From assembly GCF_900109575.1 (NCBI RefSeq), contig NZ_FOAF01000001.1, positions 777,662-841,661 of the forward strand: 64,000 nt of DNA, read 5' to 3'. The notes below the pieces were generated by a model. It did no database searches and was not told the DNA's origin. It worked only from the letters and a program-made list of their open reading frames with translations. Below, piece after piece: positions 17,882 through 27,298 of this stretch (position 1 is the stretch's first letter; the number at the start of each line of letters is the position of its first letter). The position numbers were made by a program, and so were the translations under genes. The DNA is from Olivibacter domesticus (GTDB lineage Bacteria; Bacteroidota; Bacteroidia; Sphingobacteriales; Sphingobacteriaceae).

Positions 17882-18427
17882 TCAAAAATGTCGGATCAGG
17901 AAATCCTCAGCCAATTTCAAAGCTAACCGAAGGTGGTATTTAACGGTATTTGTACTTACGCTCAACTCCTGAGCGACTTCACGATAGCGCTTTCCCTGGA
18001 TGCTCACGCCCTCAAATACCAACTTTTGCTGCGGGGTAAGTTTACGCCCGATCTCGTCCACCACTTCCCTGACCTCAAAATTTTCAAGTATATAGGAAAG
18101 ATCATATACATCGGCAATGGCCTCATAGTTCTTTCTTCTGCTCTTTTCATTTTTCTGCGCCTTCAGCACATTCAGGCAGCCATTTCGGCACAGTAGGCTC
18201 AGATATCCCCAAAGTGACGATTCTACATGCCTCGCTAAGCCCTTTTCATAAAACCTTATGAAAACCTCTTGTACAACATCGTCACCTGCCTGTTTATCAT
18301 TCAGATAGTAAGCCGCCATCTTAGACAGGGGCTCAAAATACTTTAGGTACAGTTGGTCAAAGGCCTCCTGCCGACAGGTGCTGGATCTTAGGTTCAACAG
18401 GATGCGTTCATCTTCCCAATATTGCAT
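17882..18427 (-). CDS. ECF RNA polymerase sigma-70 factor
   Basis: The 181-residue protein has region 2 (EAFDQLYLKYFEPLSKMAAY, DDVVQEVFIRFYEKG) and region 4 (LTPQQKLVFEGVSIQGKRYR, ELSVSTNTVKYHLRLAL). It belongs to the FecI-like group found with FecR in Bacteroidota. It is the first gene of the sigma/FecR pair and probably controls the SusC-type receptor downstream at 11.6-15.1 kb. A TTG-N20-TATATTG promoter-like sequence lies just upstream. Confidence 0.92.
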   Translation of the reverse strand: MQYWEDERILLNLRSSTCRQEAFDQLYLKYFEPLSKMAAYYLNDKQAGDDVVQEVFIRFYEKGLARHVESSLWGYLSLLCRNGCLNVLKAQKNEKSRRKNYEAIADVYDLSYILENFEVREVVDEIGRKLTPQQKLVFEGVSIQGKRYREVAQELSVSTNTVKYHLRLALKLAEDFLIRHF

Positions 18428-18865
18428 TCAGGGTCTGCTTTAAATGAAAATTGTAAAGCTCAATATAAACCCTTTTCCTGCAATTAACAAATGCTTAACA
18501 AAATCACACATAGGTGTGAGCACTCCCCCTAATGGGGACCGCAAAACACGGTCCCGCAGGGGAATTTTGGGGAAAAGATGACCTTATAACATCAACCTAA
18601 CCTCTTATTATAGCGCCCATCGCATCCTGCCTGTTAAACCATTCACCATCAAAAAAGAAGGCGGGGCCAATAAAAGCCCTGCCGAGCTTATTAGATTGTT
18701 CTATTTGTTTAGGGAAACCGGAGCGAACCTATTTCCCTTGATCGGTGGTTCAAGGGCCACCGAAAAGCAATCGTGCCAACAGCAGTCCATCATGGACAAC
18801 GTGGCTATTATCTTTAACGAACTGATCCTCTACCCAGCCAGGTACCCCCACCATAAATACCTGCC
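18428..18865. other. Intergenic region with two hairpins
   Basis: There is no gene. A perfect 7-bp hairpin GGGACCG/CGGTCCC occurs at 18535-18555, flanked by CCCC and GGGG runs that can form alternative pairings. A second hairpin at 18660-18683 is listed separately. Alternative pairings ahead of the sigma gene could act in attenuation, but this is not demonstrated. Confidence 0.4.
18651..18683 (-). terminator. Terminator of the shortened FecR gene
   Basis: Read on the - strand, GGCAGGGC and GCCCCGCC pair with one A.C mismatch, followed by TTCTTTTTTG. It sits about 180 bp behind the end of the gene at 18866-19444. Confidence 0.5.
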
Positions 18866-19444
18866 TTAGTGATCCACTGGCACCGATACCCCTTCGCAGA
18901 AATAAAGTGTTCCTGTCCTGCTAAAATAAAAGTCAATTCCACCGGTGCTTCGCAGTTCCATCAAAAATTCTTTCACGGGCCTATCCGTATGAAGCACCCC
19001 GCTAAAATGATACGCCCTGGATCTGACCTGGTTAAGATTAACCTTCACCTTATACTCCACTTCGATCACCCGCGCCAGCGCTTCCAGACTTTTGTTTTCA
19101 AAGCGGATGACCGGTTCCCGAAAAATGATCCGTATGCTTCCCTGCCGGAACTTGGCATATACCAAGCTACCACCCACCACTAACAACAGCGCCAATGCGC
19201 CGACAAGAACCATCTTTGACCTCCCCCAAAATGGAACTAGGCGTTCACCGGGGCAGGTCTCCTGCAACGAAGCGGCCAATGACCGGGCTTCATGGTTGCG
19301 CCTAAGCTCTAACCTGATATAGGCATTTTCTGCGCTATCCGTTAAACCATCCTTTCTCCATAGCAATAACCGAATAAAGGTTTCATGGTTAAAGGGTACT
19401 CCTGGTGGCGGCCAGCTCCGCTGGCGTGGGGCGAAAATCTTCAA
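18866..19444 (-). CDS. Shortened FecR-like protein lacking the central FecR domain
   Basis: The 192-residue protein has an N-terminal anti-sigma-like helix region (FNHETFIRLLLWRKDGLTDSA), a transmembrane helix (about 77-96, VLVGALALLLVVGGSLVYA) and the C-terminal domain that follows FecR in the family (IRFENKSLEALARVIEVEYK, then FSGVLHTDRPVKEFL and IDFYFSRTGTLYF). The FecR domain of roughly 100 residues that normally sits between them is missing. There is no visible frameshift. It lies between two complete sigma/FecR pairs and could compete for a receptor STN domain or regulate a third sigma factor. Confidence 0.8.
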   Translation of the reverse strand: MKIFAPRQRSWPPPGVPFNHETFIRLLLWRKDGLTDSAENAYIRLELRRNHEARSLAASLQETCPGERLVPFWGRSKMVLVGALALLLVVGGSLVYAKFRQGSIRIIFREPVIRFENKSLEALARVIEVEYKVKVNLNQVRSRAYHFSGVLHTDRPVKEFLMELRSTGGIDFYFSRTGTLYFCEGVSVPVDH

Positions 19445-19831
19445 GGGATATTGGTTTTAAATAACTCTCCAAAATCAGCTCCCGATTGAAAAATAGGTAA
19501 GATCAGGAATGATCCTACCGCTGGCCAATGTTTTTACTTTCTTATCGGCAACCGCTCAGAACGATTGCTTACCGGCTTCGTCTGTCAACCAAAACCGGCT
19601 TTTGAACCGGGCAGGTTCAGGAGCTCACCGCCCGCTGCAATGGAATACATAAGAATTTAATGTGCTATCACAATCAAAGGAAGGCTTAGGTAAATCACGA
19701 CGGAACAGCGCTTACCTGTATTGCTTCCTATAAGAAATCAATACTTATAAGACCATTTTTCTCAAATGATGTACTATGTGATAAAGTATTTTTTTCAGGT
19801 TTAAATTAAAACGGTAGGAAGTGAAGAGTGT
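19445..19831. other. Intergenic region, no gene seen
   Basis: I find no supported coding region or RNA. The right part is immediately downstream of the FecR gene ending at 19832, and the left part must contain the promoter of the shortened FecR gene. No consensus promoter was identified. Confidence 0.3.
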
Positions 19832-20998
19832 CTATCTGAAGTGTAAGGTGCTATCGGGGGAAAAATAATAATTGATACCCATGGTTTCTTTCATGTTCTC
19901 CAAAAATGCCTTTAATGGCCTGTTCCGGTTATAAACGCCGGAAAACAGCTTACCACGCAGGTGATCGCTGTCAAATTTCACCGCATGCCCTGTCCAACGT
20001 GGAAATTTCGTAGCCAAGTCCTCCAGCGTTACATCTGTCATATAATATTGGCCTTTTATCCAGCTCGTTACCTCTTCCTGGTCATACTTCCCCACTACCA
20101 TGCCCTGCCCAACTGAATAGGTAGCCTGCCTCCCAGGCTTTAAAAGCACCTGGTCCCCCGCCACTTTAAAATTCACCGCACCATCCGACAGCGCCACCTT
20201 TAGGGTGCTGCCTTCGTAAGAATTTACGTTAAACTCTGTCCCCAACACTTGGATCGTCCCCTTTTCCAGGTCATTGTCAGTGATGGCGGGCAGCAGATGA
20301 ACGATAAAAGGCTTCTGGGTGTTTTGTGCGATCTTTAGGTAGGCCTCCCCCCGGATGCTTATCTCACGGGTAGGGCCGTTAAAGGTAAAAGGGAACTGCA
20401 GGGACGTAACGGAATTGAGCCAGATTTCAGTTCCATCGGCCAGTAGCACCTTGAAATATTTCCCCGCCGGAACTGTGAGTGTATTAAGGCTGCCAGAGAG
20501 GGCACTATCGCCTTCCTGCACCTGCTCAATATAACTTAAGGTATTGTTAGCATTCCCCAAAAGGGCATTGCCGGCAGTAATGGTATCCGGGTGACGGCCA
20601 AGCGGAACGACTCCCCCACCTGCAAGTCTGAGCTCCACTTCCTTTTCCTGTGCACCTGCAAGTGGATTTATAACATTTTCTTTTCTATTGATCTGATAAA
20701 CAGCGACAAAAATGCCTCCTATTATGGCAGCAATCATTGCCGCATAACCAATGATCCGCGGCCAGCGCCTACGCTGTGAATCTAGGATAAGATCGGGTAA
20801 TGCTGTCCAGTTGGGATCTTCGGCTAGTTGGCTGAACACCACCCCCTGTTGCTGCAATTTACTTTCCAACTCCTCCAACTGGTTGCGCACTTCCTGCCTT
20901 TCGCTGAGCTGTTTGTCAATATACTCCAATTCATCCGGGTTGAGGTTACCGGCGAGTTTTCTGAAAAGTAGTTCGTTTATATCGTAATCGGGTTCCAT
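19832..20998 (-). CDS. FecR-family anti-sigma factor
   Basis: The 388-residue protein has an N-terminal region with LLFRKLAGNLNPDELEYIDK, a transmembrane helix (about 82-102, IIGYAAMIAAIIGGIFVAVY), a FecR domain (LTVPAGKYFKVLLADGTEIW, LNSVTSLQFPF, FIVHLLP, VLGTEFNVNSYEG) and a C-terminal STN-contacting domain (DVTLEDLATKFPRWTG ... FSGVYNRNRPLKAFL). It follows its ECF sigma gene by 41 bp. The divergent SusC gene at 22138 is the natural receptor partner. Confidence 0.94.
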   Translation of the reverse strand: MEPDYDINELLFRKLAGNLNPDELEYIDKQLSERQEVRNQLEELESKLQQQGVVFSQLAEDPNWTALPDLILDSQRRRWPRIIGYAAMIAAIIGGIFVAVYQINRKENVINPLAGAQEKEVELRLAGGGVVPLGRHPDTITAGNALLGNANNTLSYIEQVQEGDSALSGSLNTLTVPAGKYFKVLLADGTEIWLNSVTSLQFPFTFNGPTREISIRGEAYLKIAQNTQKPFIVHLLPAITDNDLEKGTIQVLGTEFNVNSYEGSTLKVALSDGAVNFKVAGDQVLLKPGRQATYSVGQGMVVGKYDQEEVTSWIKGQYYMTDVTLEDLATKFPRWTGHAVKFDSDHLRGKLFSGVYNRNRPLKAFLENMKETMGINYYFSPDSTLHFR

Positions 20999-21039
20999 TA
21001 TCTATAATAAGACGCTAATTCGCGCTTAATGTACTATGA

Positions 21040-21597
21040 CTAATAAAAGTTTTTAAGGTACCCGCGAAATATTTTAACCGCTTTACCAAGTTGATTTTTG
21101 ACTGTATTGGGGCTGATCCCCATTTCGGAAGCAACTTCCAGACGACTTTTTTCCTCAAAGTAGACCAGCTTGAATACCTTGGCACTCATGGGAGGAACTT
21201 TGTCCATGGCCGCATTCAGGGCTAAATTAAGTTCATTGTTTTCAAGACGATTGGCAGGTAACTGATAGGCTTCCGGCCACAGCAGGTATTCGTGCTCCCG
21301 CTTCTGTAGCCGCTCTTTAGATTTCAATTTATTTAGGCAACGATTATAGAAAGCCCGATAGAGATAGCTGTCGAGTGCTTCGGCATGTTCGATTCGCAGA
21401 AACAGGCGTTTCTCCCAAAAATCCACGAAAAAATCCTGCACCAGGTCCTTAGCTTCTTCATCTGCCTCCCTGCCCAGTATAGACACGGCGAGTCCCTTAA
21501 GCCATCCCCTGCTTTTATTGTAAATCGCGCTGACCGCTTCCAAATCGCCGGACTTAAGCGCATTGAATAATTCCTGATCCACTTTGTTATGGGACAT
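21040..21597 (-). CDS. ECF RNA polymerase sigma-70 factor
   Basis: The 185-residue protein has region 2 (LFNALKSGDLEAVSAIYNKS, AKDLVQDFFVDFWEKR) and region 4 (VPPMSAKVFKLVYFEEKSRL, ASEMGISPNTVKNQLGKAV). It is transcribed divergently from the SusC operon across a 540-bp spacer and together with the following FecR gene forms a regulatory pair for that operon. Confidence 0.94.
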   Translation of the reverse strand: MSHNKVDQELFNALKSGDLEAVSAIYNKSRGWLKGLAVSILGREADEEAKDLVQDFFVDFWEKRLFLRIEHAEALDSYLYRAFYNRCLNKLKSKERLQKREHEYLLWPEAYQLPANRLENNELNLALNAAMDKVPPMSAKVFKLVYFEEKSRLEVASEMGISPNTVKNQLGKAVKIFRGYLKNFY

Positions 21598-22137
21598 CTT
21601 ACGCTAGTTGATTATATGTCCTTTAATACATCTCTTTACGAAAAATCGCTTCTCGGAGAAGAACAATTCCATGACTTAGGGTTAACTAGGACAAACATAT
21701 ACAAATAACAATACAAAAAGAAAGAATTAATATAAATTTTAATATAGAAAGTACACGCACTCCGATCCGGGATGGATTGAAATGTTCTAAATGTGAAATT
21801 TATGTTATCACAAAGGGTTTCCCAATAAGACCATAACTAAATTGCTTCCTGATCTAATATCCAATTATCGGGGCCAAATCTGCTACGATTACTTTGATAA
21901 ATTTAACACAAATTGGGTATTTCAAATGTGAATCATCCGTTAACGGGCGCGTGAATACAACGTTAATGTAACCCGCAATAGCGGCTCAATGGCATCAGGA
22001 TAGCCATAACAATTTTTTTTCTAATTCGACATAGTACATAACAAAAGAATAATGGTCTTATCATTAAGCATCCAGAGCATGTGAATGTTATCTGTTTGTT
22101 AACCCGACCAAGAGTATTTAAGAGATTGTAACCAACT
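21598..22137. other. Divergent promoter region between ECF sigma gene and SusC operon
   Basis: The 540-bp AT-rich spacer holds no gene. It must contain the start of the sigma/FecR transcript (-) and of the SusC operon (+). No TAnnTTTG match was found close to 22138, which fits control of susC by the ECF factor rather than the housekeeping sigma. Confidence 0.5.
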
Positions 22138-25100
22138 ATGTTTTCACTTATACCAAAATTAATGTGTATGGCACAACTTAAACCTACCTGGGGCTACGTC
22201 ATTTACAAGCCTCTCCTCCTAATTATTTTCCTATGCCTCTGCAGTCTCAATCCCATACAGGCCAAAAGCAGGCAGGGTAAGAATGTCACCCTTTCGGGTG
22301 TTCAGATTTCCCTTAAAGAAATCTTCACGGCCATCCGAAAACAGACTGGCATGACCGTTATGTACAGCAATTCGGAGCTTAACATTAACCTGAAAGAAAG
22401 ACTAAATGTAAATTTCAAAAACACACCGATAGAGGACGTGATGGATTTTATTCTGCGAAATAAAAATTACACCTACTCCATAGTCGATGACGGCGTTTTG
22501 ATACTAAAAAAAACAAAGGAACCGGCGGCACCTAAAAGTAGGACAGATACCAGCTCAACCGTGTTCGCTCTTCAGGGAAAGGTCACTGATGCGGCGGGAA
22601 CTCCTTTACCTGGAGTTACCGTGTTAATAAAAGGTACCCAACTAGGCTCAACAACAGATGGTAGTGGCATTTTCTCTCTTCCTGGAGTTGCAAACGGAAT
22701 GACTTTACAGGTAAGAAATATCGGGTTTATCACGCGAGAAATTCCTATAACTGGAAAATCAATACAAGTTATTCTACAGATTGATGTGCAAAGTCTGGAT
22801 GAAACGGTAGTCATTGCATATGGTACTACCACTCAAAGATTGAGCACGGGAAATATCAGTTCTGTAAAAGCCAAGGATATCGAAAAGCAACCAATAAACA
22901 ACCCACTATTAGCGCTGCAGGGACGTGTACCCGGCGTATTTATTGAGCAGGCTACTGGGCTACCCGGAAGCGGAGTACGGGTACGTATACAAGGGCAAAA
23001 TAGCATGGGAAATGGGAATGATCCTTTATATGTAATTGATGGAGTTCCTTTTACGAGTCAATTGTTACCGGGAATAAATCCAGAATTACTTGGAAGTTCT
23101 GGCAACTTCAACGTAATGGGGAGCCCATTTAGTTTCATTAACCCCTCCGATATAGAAAGTATTGACGTTTTAAAAGACGCTGATGCTACAGCTATCTATG
23201 GCTCACGTGCGGCAAATGGGGCAATACTGATAACCACAAAAAAAGGTAAATCAGGAAAAACACAAGTGGCAATTAATGTTCAAAATGGATGGGGAGAAAA
23301 TACCAGAAAAATGAACCTCTTGAACACTGAGCAATATCTTAATATGCGACATGAAGCCTTAAAAAATGATGGAATTACATCACCTGGCACTGGGGATTAT
23401 GATCTTAATGGTTTATGGGATAGTACAAAATATACAGATTGGCAAAAAGAACTGATAGGGGGAACAGCACAATATAGAGATCTTAAAGCTTCTATTTCAG
23501 GAGGTAATGATAATACGCAATTTCTTATCGGAACAGGATATCATAAAGAAACAACAGTATTCCCCGGTAATTTCAACGATGAGCGAGGCTCGGTTCACTT
23601 TAATGTTAACCATCTATCCAATAACAAAAAGCTGAGTATACAACTAATCGGGAATTATTTGGTAGATGGAAATAGATTACCAACAATTGATTTAACCTCA
23701 GCGGCCTTGCGCCTCGCCCCTACGGCTCCTCAGTTGCTAACTGAACAAGGTGAGTTAAACTGGATGCCCGGTCCTTCGGGAAATAGTACCTTTGGCCTAA
23801 ATCCTTTACAATACATTGAAACAAAATATAAGAACACAACTTCCAACTTACTGAGTAACCTTCAAATTGGTTATCATTTAAACAAAAGCCTTGAAATAAA
23901 AAGTAGTTTCGGCTATAACTCACTTACCACAGATGAAACCTCGATTTATCCTTCTACCTCATTCATGCCAGAGCAAAGGCAATTCAATCCAAGAGCAGCG
24001 AGATATGGTTCAAACAAAATAAACTCATGGATAATTGAACCACAAATAAACTACAAGAGAAATATATTTGAGGGCGCTTTAGAGGTCTTATTGGGAGGCA
24101 CATTACAAAAAAACAATAATACAAGTACACAATTAGCAGGAAGTGGTTATAACAGCGACTTGTTGTTAGAAAATATACAAGCAGCGAGTGCAATCAATGT
24201 TCTTTCACCTATAAACACCACGTATAAATACGCTGCCATTTTTGGAAGAATAAACTACAACTGGCAGAATAGATATATAATAAATCTGACAGCTCGACGG
24301 GATGGAAGTTCGAGGTTTGGTCCGGAAAATAAATGGCATACATTTGGATCTTTAGGAGCTGCATGGATCTTCACTGAAGAACCATTCTTCTTTCAAAATC
24401 AAAAAATTCTAACTTATGGAAAAATTCGAGCCAGTTATGGTACTACTGGTAGTGATCAAGTTGGCGACTACAGATATCTCAGTCTTTATAGTAATTATTC
24501 TGTTATATCTCCATACCAAGGGATAAGTTCTCTAATCCCAGATAGACTCAGCAACCCATATCTTCAATGGGAGGAAACAAAGAAGATACAATTAGGTGTC
24601 GATATTGGTTTGTTAAATGATAAAATACTACTATCTAGCACATACTTCCTAAACCGATCATCTAATCAACTGTTGAGTTACAACTTACCATTTACAACAG
24701 GATTTACTTCTATTGATAATAATTTTCCTGCAACTGTCCAAAATACCGGTATAGAATTATCGCTCAATATGACAAATTTAGCCAATTCTAAATTCACTTG
24801 GAATAGCGGATTTAACATTACAATACCAAACAACAAACTAATAAATTTTCCAAATATAGAACAGTCTCCATATTACACAAGTTATTTTGTTGGAAAACCA
24901 GTTAGGTTGACGCCGGTATATATATTTCGCGGGGTCAATTCAGAAACTGGCATATTTCAGTTTTTAGATAAAGATGGGAAATTAACATCATCACCAGATT
25001 TAGCTACTGATAGAAGTGAAGTTGTACAGCTTGATCCAAAATTTTACGGTGGATTCCAAAACTCCTTTAATTATAAAGGACTTCAATTAGATATCCTGTT

Positions 25101-25524
25101 TCAATTTGTAAAACAGAATGGTCAAAATTATCAATTTGGTCATATACGACAAGGTGCATTTAATAGTGGATATAGTAATCAGCCAATCGACGTACTTAAT
25201 AGATGGATGTCTCCTGGAGACATAGCTGCTTATCAAAAATTTAGTGCTGGAACATCAGAAATTAGAGCAGCATACACTGCCGCAAGAAGTTCTGATGTTA
25301 TGTATTCAGATGCTTCATATATAAGGTTGAAAAACATCTCTGTTTCATATGAAATTCCTAGTAATTGGAAGAGGCAATTGTCATTAACCAATCTCAAAAT
25401 ATATGCCCAGGGTCAAAACATAATGACGTTCACAAAATACTTTGGCTTAGATCCTGAAAGTAAAAGTTCTACTTCATTACCTCCTTTAAGGGTCCTCACT
25501 ATAGGTATACAAGCAACATTATAA
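22138..25524 (+). CDS. SusC/RagA-type TonB-dependent receptor
   Basis: The 1128-residue protein has a signal sequence (ending NPIQA near residue 42), an STN domain (about 50-120, GVQISLKEIFTAIRKQTGMT), a carboxypeptidase-regulatory-like domain (ALQGKVTDAAGTPLPGVTVL), a TonB box region (VVIAYGTTTQRLSTG), a plug (LLALQGRVPGVFIEQATGLP, VLKDADATAIYGSRAANGAI) and a beta-barrel. It would import a ligand captured by the SusD protein, and the STN domain indicates signalling to FecR. Its 3' two-thirds are visibly more AT-rich than the first third. The SusD gene follows after 28 bp. Confidence 0.96.
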   Translation: MFSLIPKLMCMAQLKPTWGYVIYKPLLLIIFLCLCSLNPIQAKSRQGKNVTLSGVQISLKEIFTAIRKQTGMTVMYSNSELNINLKERLNVNFKNTPIEDVMDFILRNKNYTYSIVDDGVLILKKTKEPAAPKSRTDTSSTVFALQGKVTDAAGTPLPGVTVLIKGTQLGSTTDGSGIFSLPGVANGMTLQVRNIGFITREIPITGKSIQVILQIDVQSLDETVVIAYGTTTQRLSTGNISSVKAKDIEKQPINNPLLALQGRVPGVFIEQATGLPGSGVRVRIQGQNSMGNGNDPLYVIDGVPFTSQLLPGINPELLGSSGNFNVMGSPFSFINPSDIESIDVLKDADATAIYGSRAANGAILITTKKGKSGKTQVAINVQNGWGENTRKMNLLNTEQYLNMRHEALKNDGITSPGTGDYDLNGLWDSTKYTDWQKELIGGTAQYRDLKASISGGNDNTQFLIGTGYHKETTVFPGNFNDERGSVHFNVNHLSNNKKLSIQLIGNYLVDGNRLPTIDLTSAALRLAPTAPQLLTEQGELNWMPGPSGNSTFGLNPLQYIETKYKNTTSNLLSNLQIGYHLNKSLEIKSSFGYNSLTTDETSIYPSTSFMPEQRQFNPRAARYGSNKINSWIIEPQINYKRNIFEGALEVLLGGTLQKNNNTSTQLAGSGYNSDLLLENIQAASAINVLSPINTTYKYAAIFGRINYNWQNRYIINLTARRDGSSRFGPENKWHTFGSLGAAWIFTEEPFFFQNQKILTYGKIRASYGTTGSDQVGDYRYLSLYSNYSVISPYQGISSLIPDRLSNPYLQWEETKKIQLGVDIGLLNDKILLSSTYFLNRSSNQLLSYNLPFTTGFTSIDNNFPATVQNTGIELSLNMTNLANSKFTWNSGFNITIPNNKLINFPNIEQSPYYTSYFVGKPVRLTPVYIFRGVNSETGIFQFLDKDGKLTSSPDLATDRSEVVQLDPKFYGGFQNSFNYKGLQLDILFQFVKQNGQNYQFGHIRQGAFNSGYSNQPIDVLNRWMSPGDIAAYQKFSAGTSEIRAAYTAARSSDVMYSDASYIRLKNISVSYEIPSNWKRQLSLTNLKIYAQGQNIMTFTKYFGLDPESKSSTSLPPLRVLTIGIQATL

Positions 25525-25552
25525 TTTTTCTTGACCAATAAATTCTAAATAT

Positions 25553-27085
25553 ATGACACAACTAAATAAAGTATATAGAAGATACAAGGCAAAGCTTCTA
25601 AAATATATCTCATCCAGCAAACAGGCGTACAGTTTTTGGACACTTTTTAATTATTATTCGGGAAGTGATTTATACATAATAGTCTCATTTCTATTTCTAT
25701 CAATTATAATATCATCCTGCGACAAGCTGATAGAAGTTAACCCGCCCGTAACAAATATAAACTCGGAAAATGTATTTAATAGTGACGATTCTGCTATTGG
25801 AGCGGTAACAGGTATATACGCTAAGTTAAGCAGTGAAAGTTTTCATTCCAGGGATTTAACAAGTACTTCATTCATACTAGGGCTCACCTCAGATGAACTT
25901 ACATTAGATAATAGTATTAGTGACGAAACATATTTGAGTTATTATCAAAATTCACTAACAAGTGCAATATTTTCTGTAGGAAATCAGGATTTATGGAGTA
26001 AAATTTATCCAATAATTTACAAGGCAAATGCAGCAATCGAAGGACTTGAGAAATCATCACTTCTAACCTCTAAAGTAAAAGATCAACTAATGGGAGAAGT
26101 AAAATTTATAAGAGCCTTTTGTTACTTTTATTTAGTAAATCTATATGGAGACGTGCCGAAGATTCTTTCAACTACTTACACACAAAATACCAATATACCT
26201 AGAACACTTAAAAGTGATATTTGGGCACAAATTATTCAAGATTTAATAGATGCAAAATCACTTATGGTTGACGACTATCTCGACGCCTCTTTAACTTTTC
26301 CATCAACAGAAAGAGTAAGGCCGAGCAAATTTGCAGCAACAGCATTGTTAGCCAGATCCTATTTATATATGACAGAATGGCAAAAGGCTGATGCGGAAGC
26401 AAGTGAAATAATTTCGCATAGCGAACGCTTTACCTTATCGCCATTAAGTGACGTTTTTCTAGCCAATAGCTCAGAAGCGATTTGGCAATTGCAACCAGTA
26501 TCGTCGCATTCAACAGAAGATGGAAGATTCTTTATAATTCCAGAAACTGGCCCTAGTGGAGATTGGCCTGTCTATCTAAACCGATCATTATTAAATAGTA
26601 TTGAATCAATTGACCAGAGAGAAATTCTATGGATCAATAAAATTGTTGCTAATGGACAATCATACTATTATCCTTCTAAATACAAAAACAACCAAACCTA
26701 TGATGGACCAATTTCCGAATACTCAATGGTGCTTAGACTAGGAGAACAAATATTGATACGCGCCGAGGCTAGAGCACACGAAGGTAATTTGAGTGGTGCA
26801 ATTGCAGATTTAAATAATATTCGTTCACGGGCGGGTCTTAAATCAACTAATGCGACCACACAAGATGAGCTTATTAATGCAATTCTGCAAGAGCGAAGGA
26901 TAGAATTGTTCTCTGAATGGGGCCATCGTTGGCTTGATCTAAAAAGAACAAATACAATTAATACTGTAATGGAATTTGAGACTGCAAGAAAAGGCGGGTT
27001 ATGGAGTTCACATAGCCAGTTGTTTCCAATTTCTGCATCTGAAATTATATCTAATCCTAGCCTTATACAAAACGATGGCTATTGA
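25553..27085 (+). CDS. SusD/RagB-type nutrient-binding outer-membrane lipoprotein
   Basis: The 510-residue protein has a lipobox LSIIISSC at about residue 57, followed by DKLIEVNPPV. The preceding N-terminus is long for a lipoprotein signal and the true start may be internal. SusD features are AIGAVTGIYAKLSS near the N-terminus, LMGEVKFIRAFCYFYLVNLYGDVP, and the C-terminal LNNIRSRAGLKSTNATTQDE and ILQERRIELFSEWGHRWLDL. It pairs with the upstream SusC. The protein ends a little earlier than usual (SNPSLIQNDGY). Confidence 0.95.
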   Translation: MTQLNKVYRRYKAKLLKYISSSKQAYSFWTLFNYYSGSDLYIIVSFLFLSIIISSCDKLIEVNPPVTNINSENVFNSDDSAIGAVTGIYAKLSSESFHSRDLTSTSFILGLTSDELTLDNSISDETYLSYYQNSLTSAIFSVGNQDLWSKIYPIIYKANAAIEGLEKSSLLTSKVKDQLMGEVKFIRAFCYFYLVNLYGDVPKILSTTYTQNTNIPRTLKSDIWAQIIQDLIDAKSLMVDDYLDASLTFPSTERVRPSKFAATALLARSYLYMTEWQKADAEASEIISHSERFTLSPLSDVFLANSSEAIWQLQPVSSHSTEDGRFFIIPETGPSGDWPVYLNRSLLNSIESIDQREILWINKIVANGQSYYYPSKYKNNQTYDGPISEYSMVLRLGEQILIRAEARAHEGNLSGAIADLNNIRSRAGLKSTNATTQDELINAILQERRIELFSEWGHRWLDLKRTNTINTVMEFETARKGGLWSSHSQLFPISASEIISNPSLIQNDGY

Positions 27086-27127
27086 CTAATCACCATAAAC
27101 AGCCATATTTTCAATTGATAATGTAAT

Positions 27128-27247
27128 ATGCAATATTTTGAATTGGAAAATATTACAGTTGACACATGGCTAAATTGCGGGTCAACAAGTCGGTGGAGGT
27201 ATGAAAAATTAGACGATGGAATTAAACTAATGCCTTTCCCCCATTAA
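27128..27247 (+). CDS. Possible 39-residue small protein between SusD and GH2 genes
   Basis: A small ATG frame encodes MQYFELENITVDTWLNCGST and 19 further residues ending PFPH. It lies in the otherwise empty 213-bp gap of the operon. No family is recognised and it could be a gene remnant or chance. Confidence 0.2.
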   Translation: MQYFELENITVDTWLNCGSTSRWRYEKLDDGIKLMPFPH

Positions 27248-27298
27248 AACATGAAATGAAACTACGAATATAATCCTAAAACAGAACTATCATATAAT

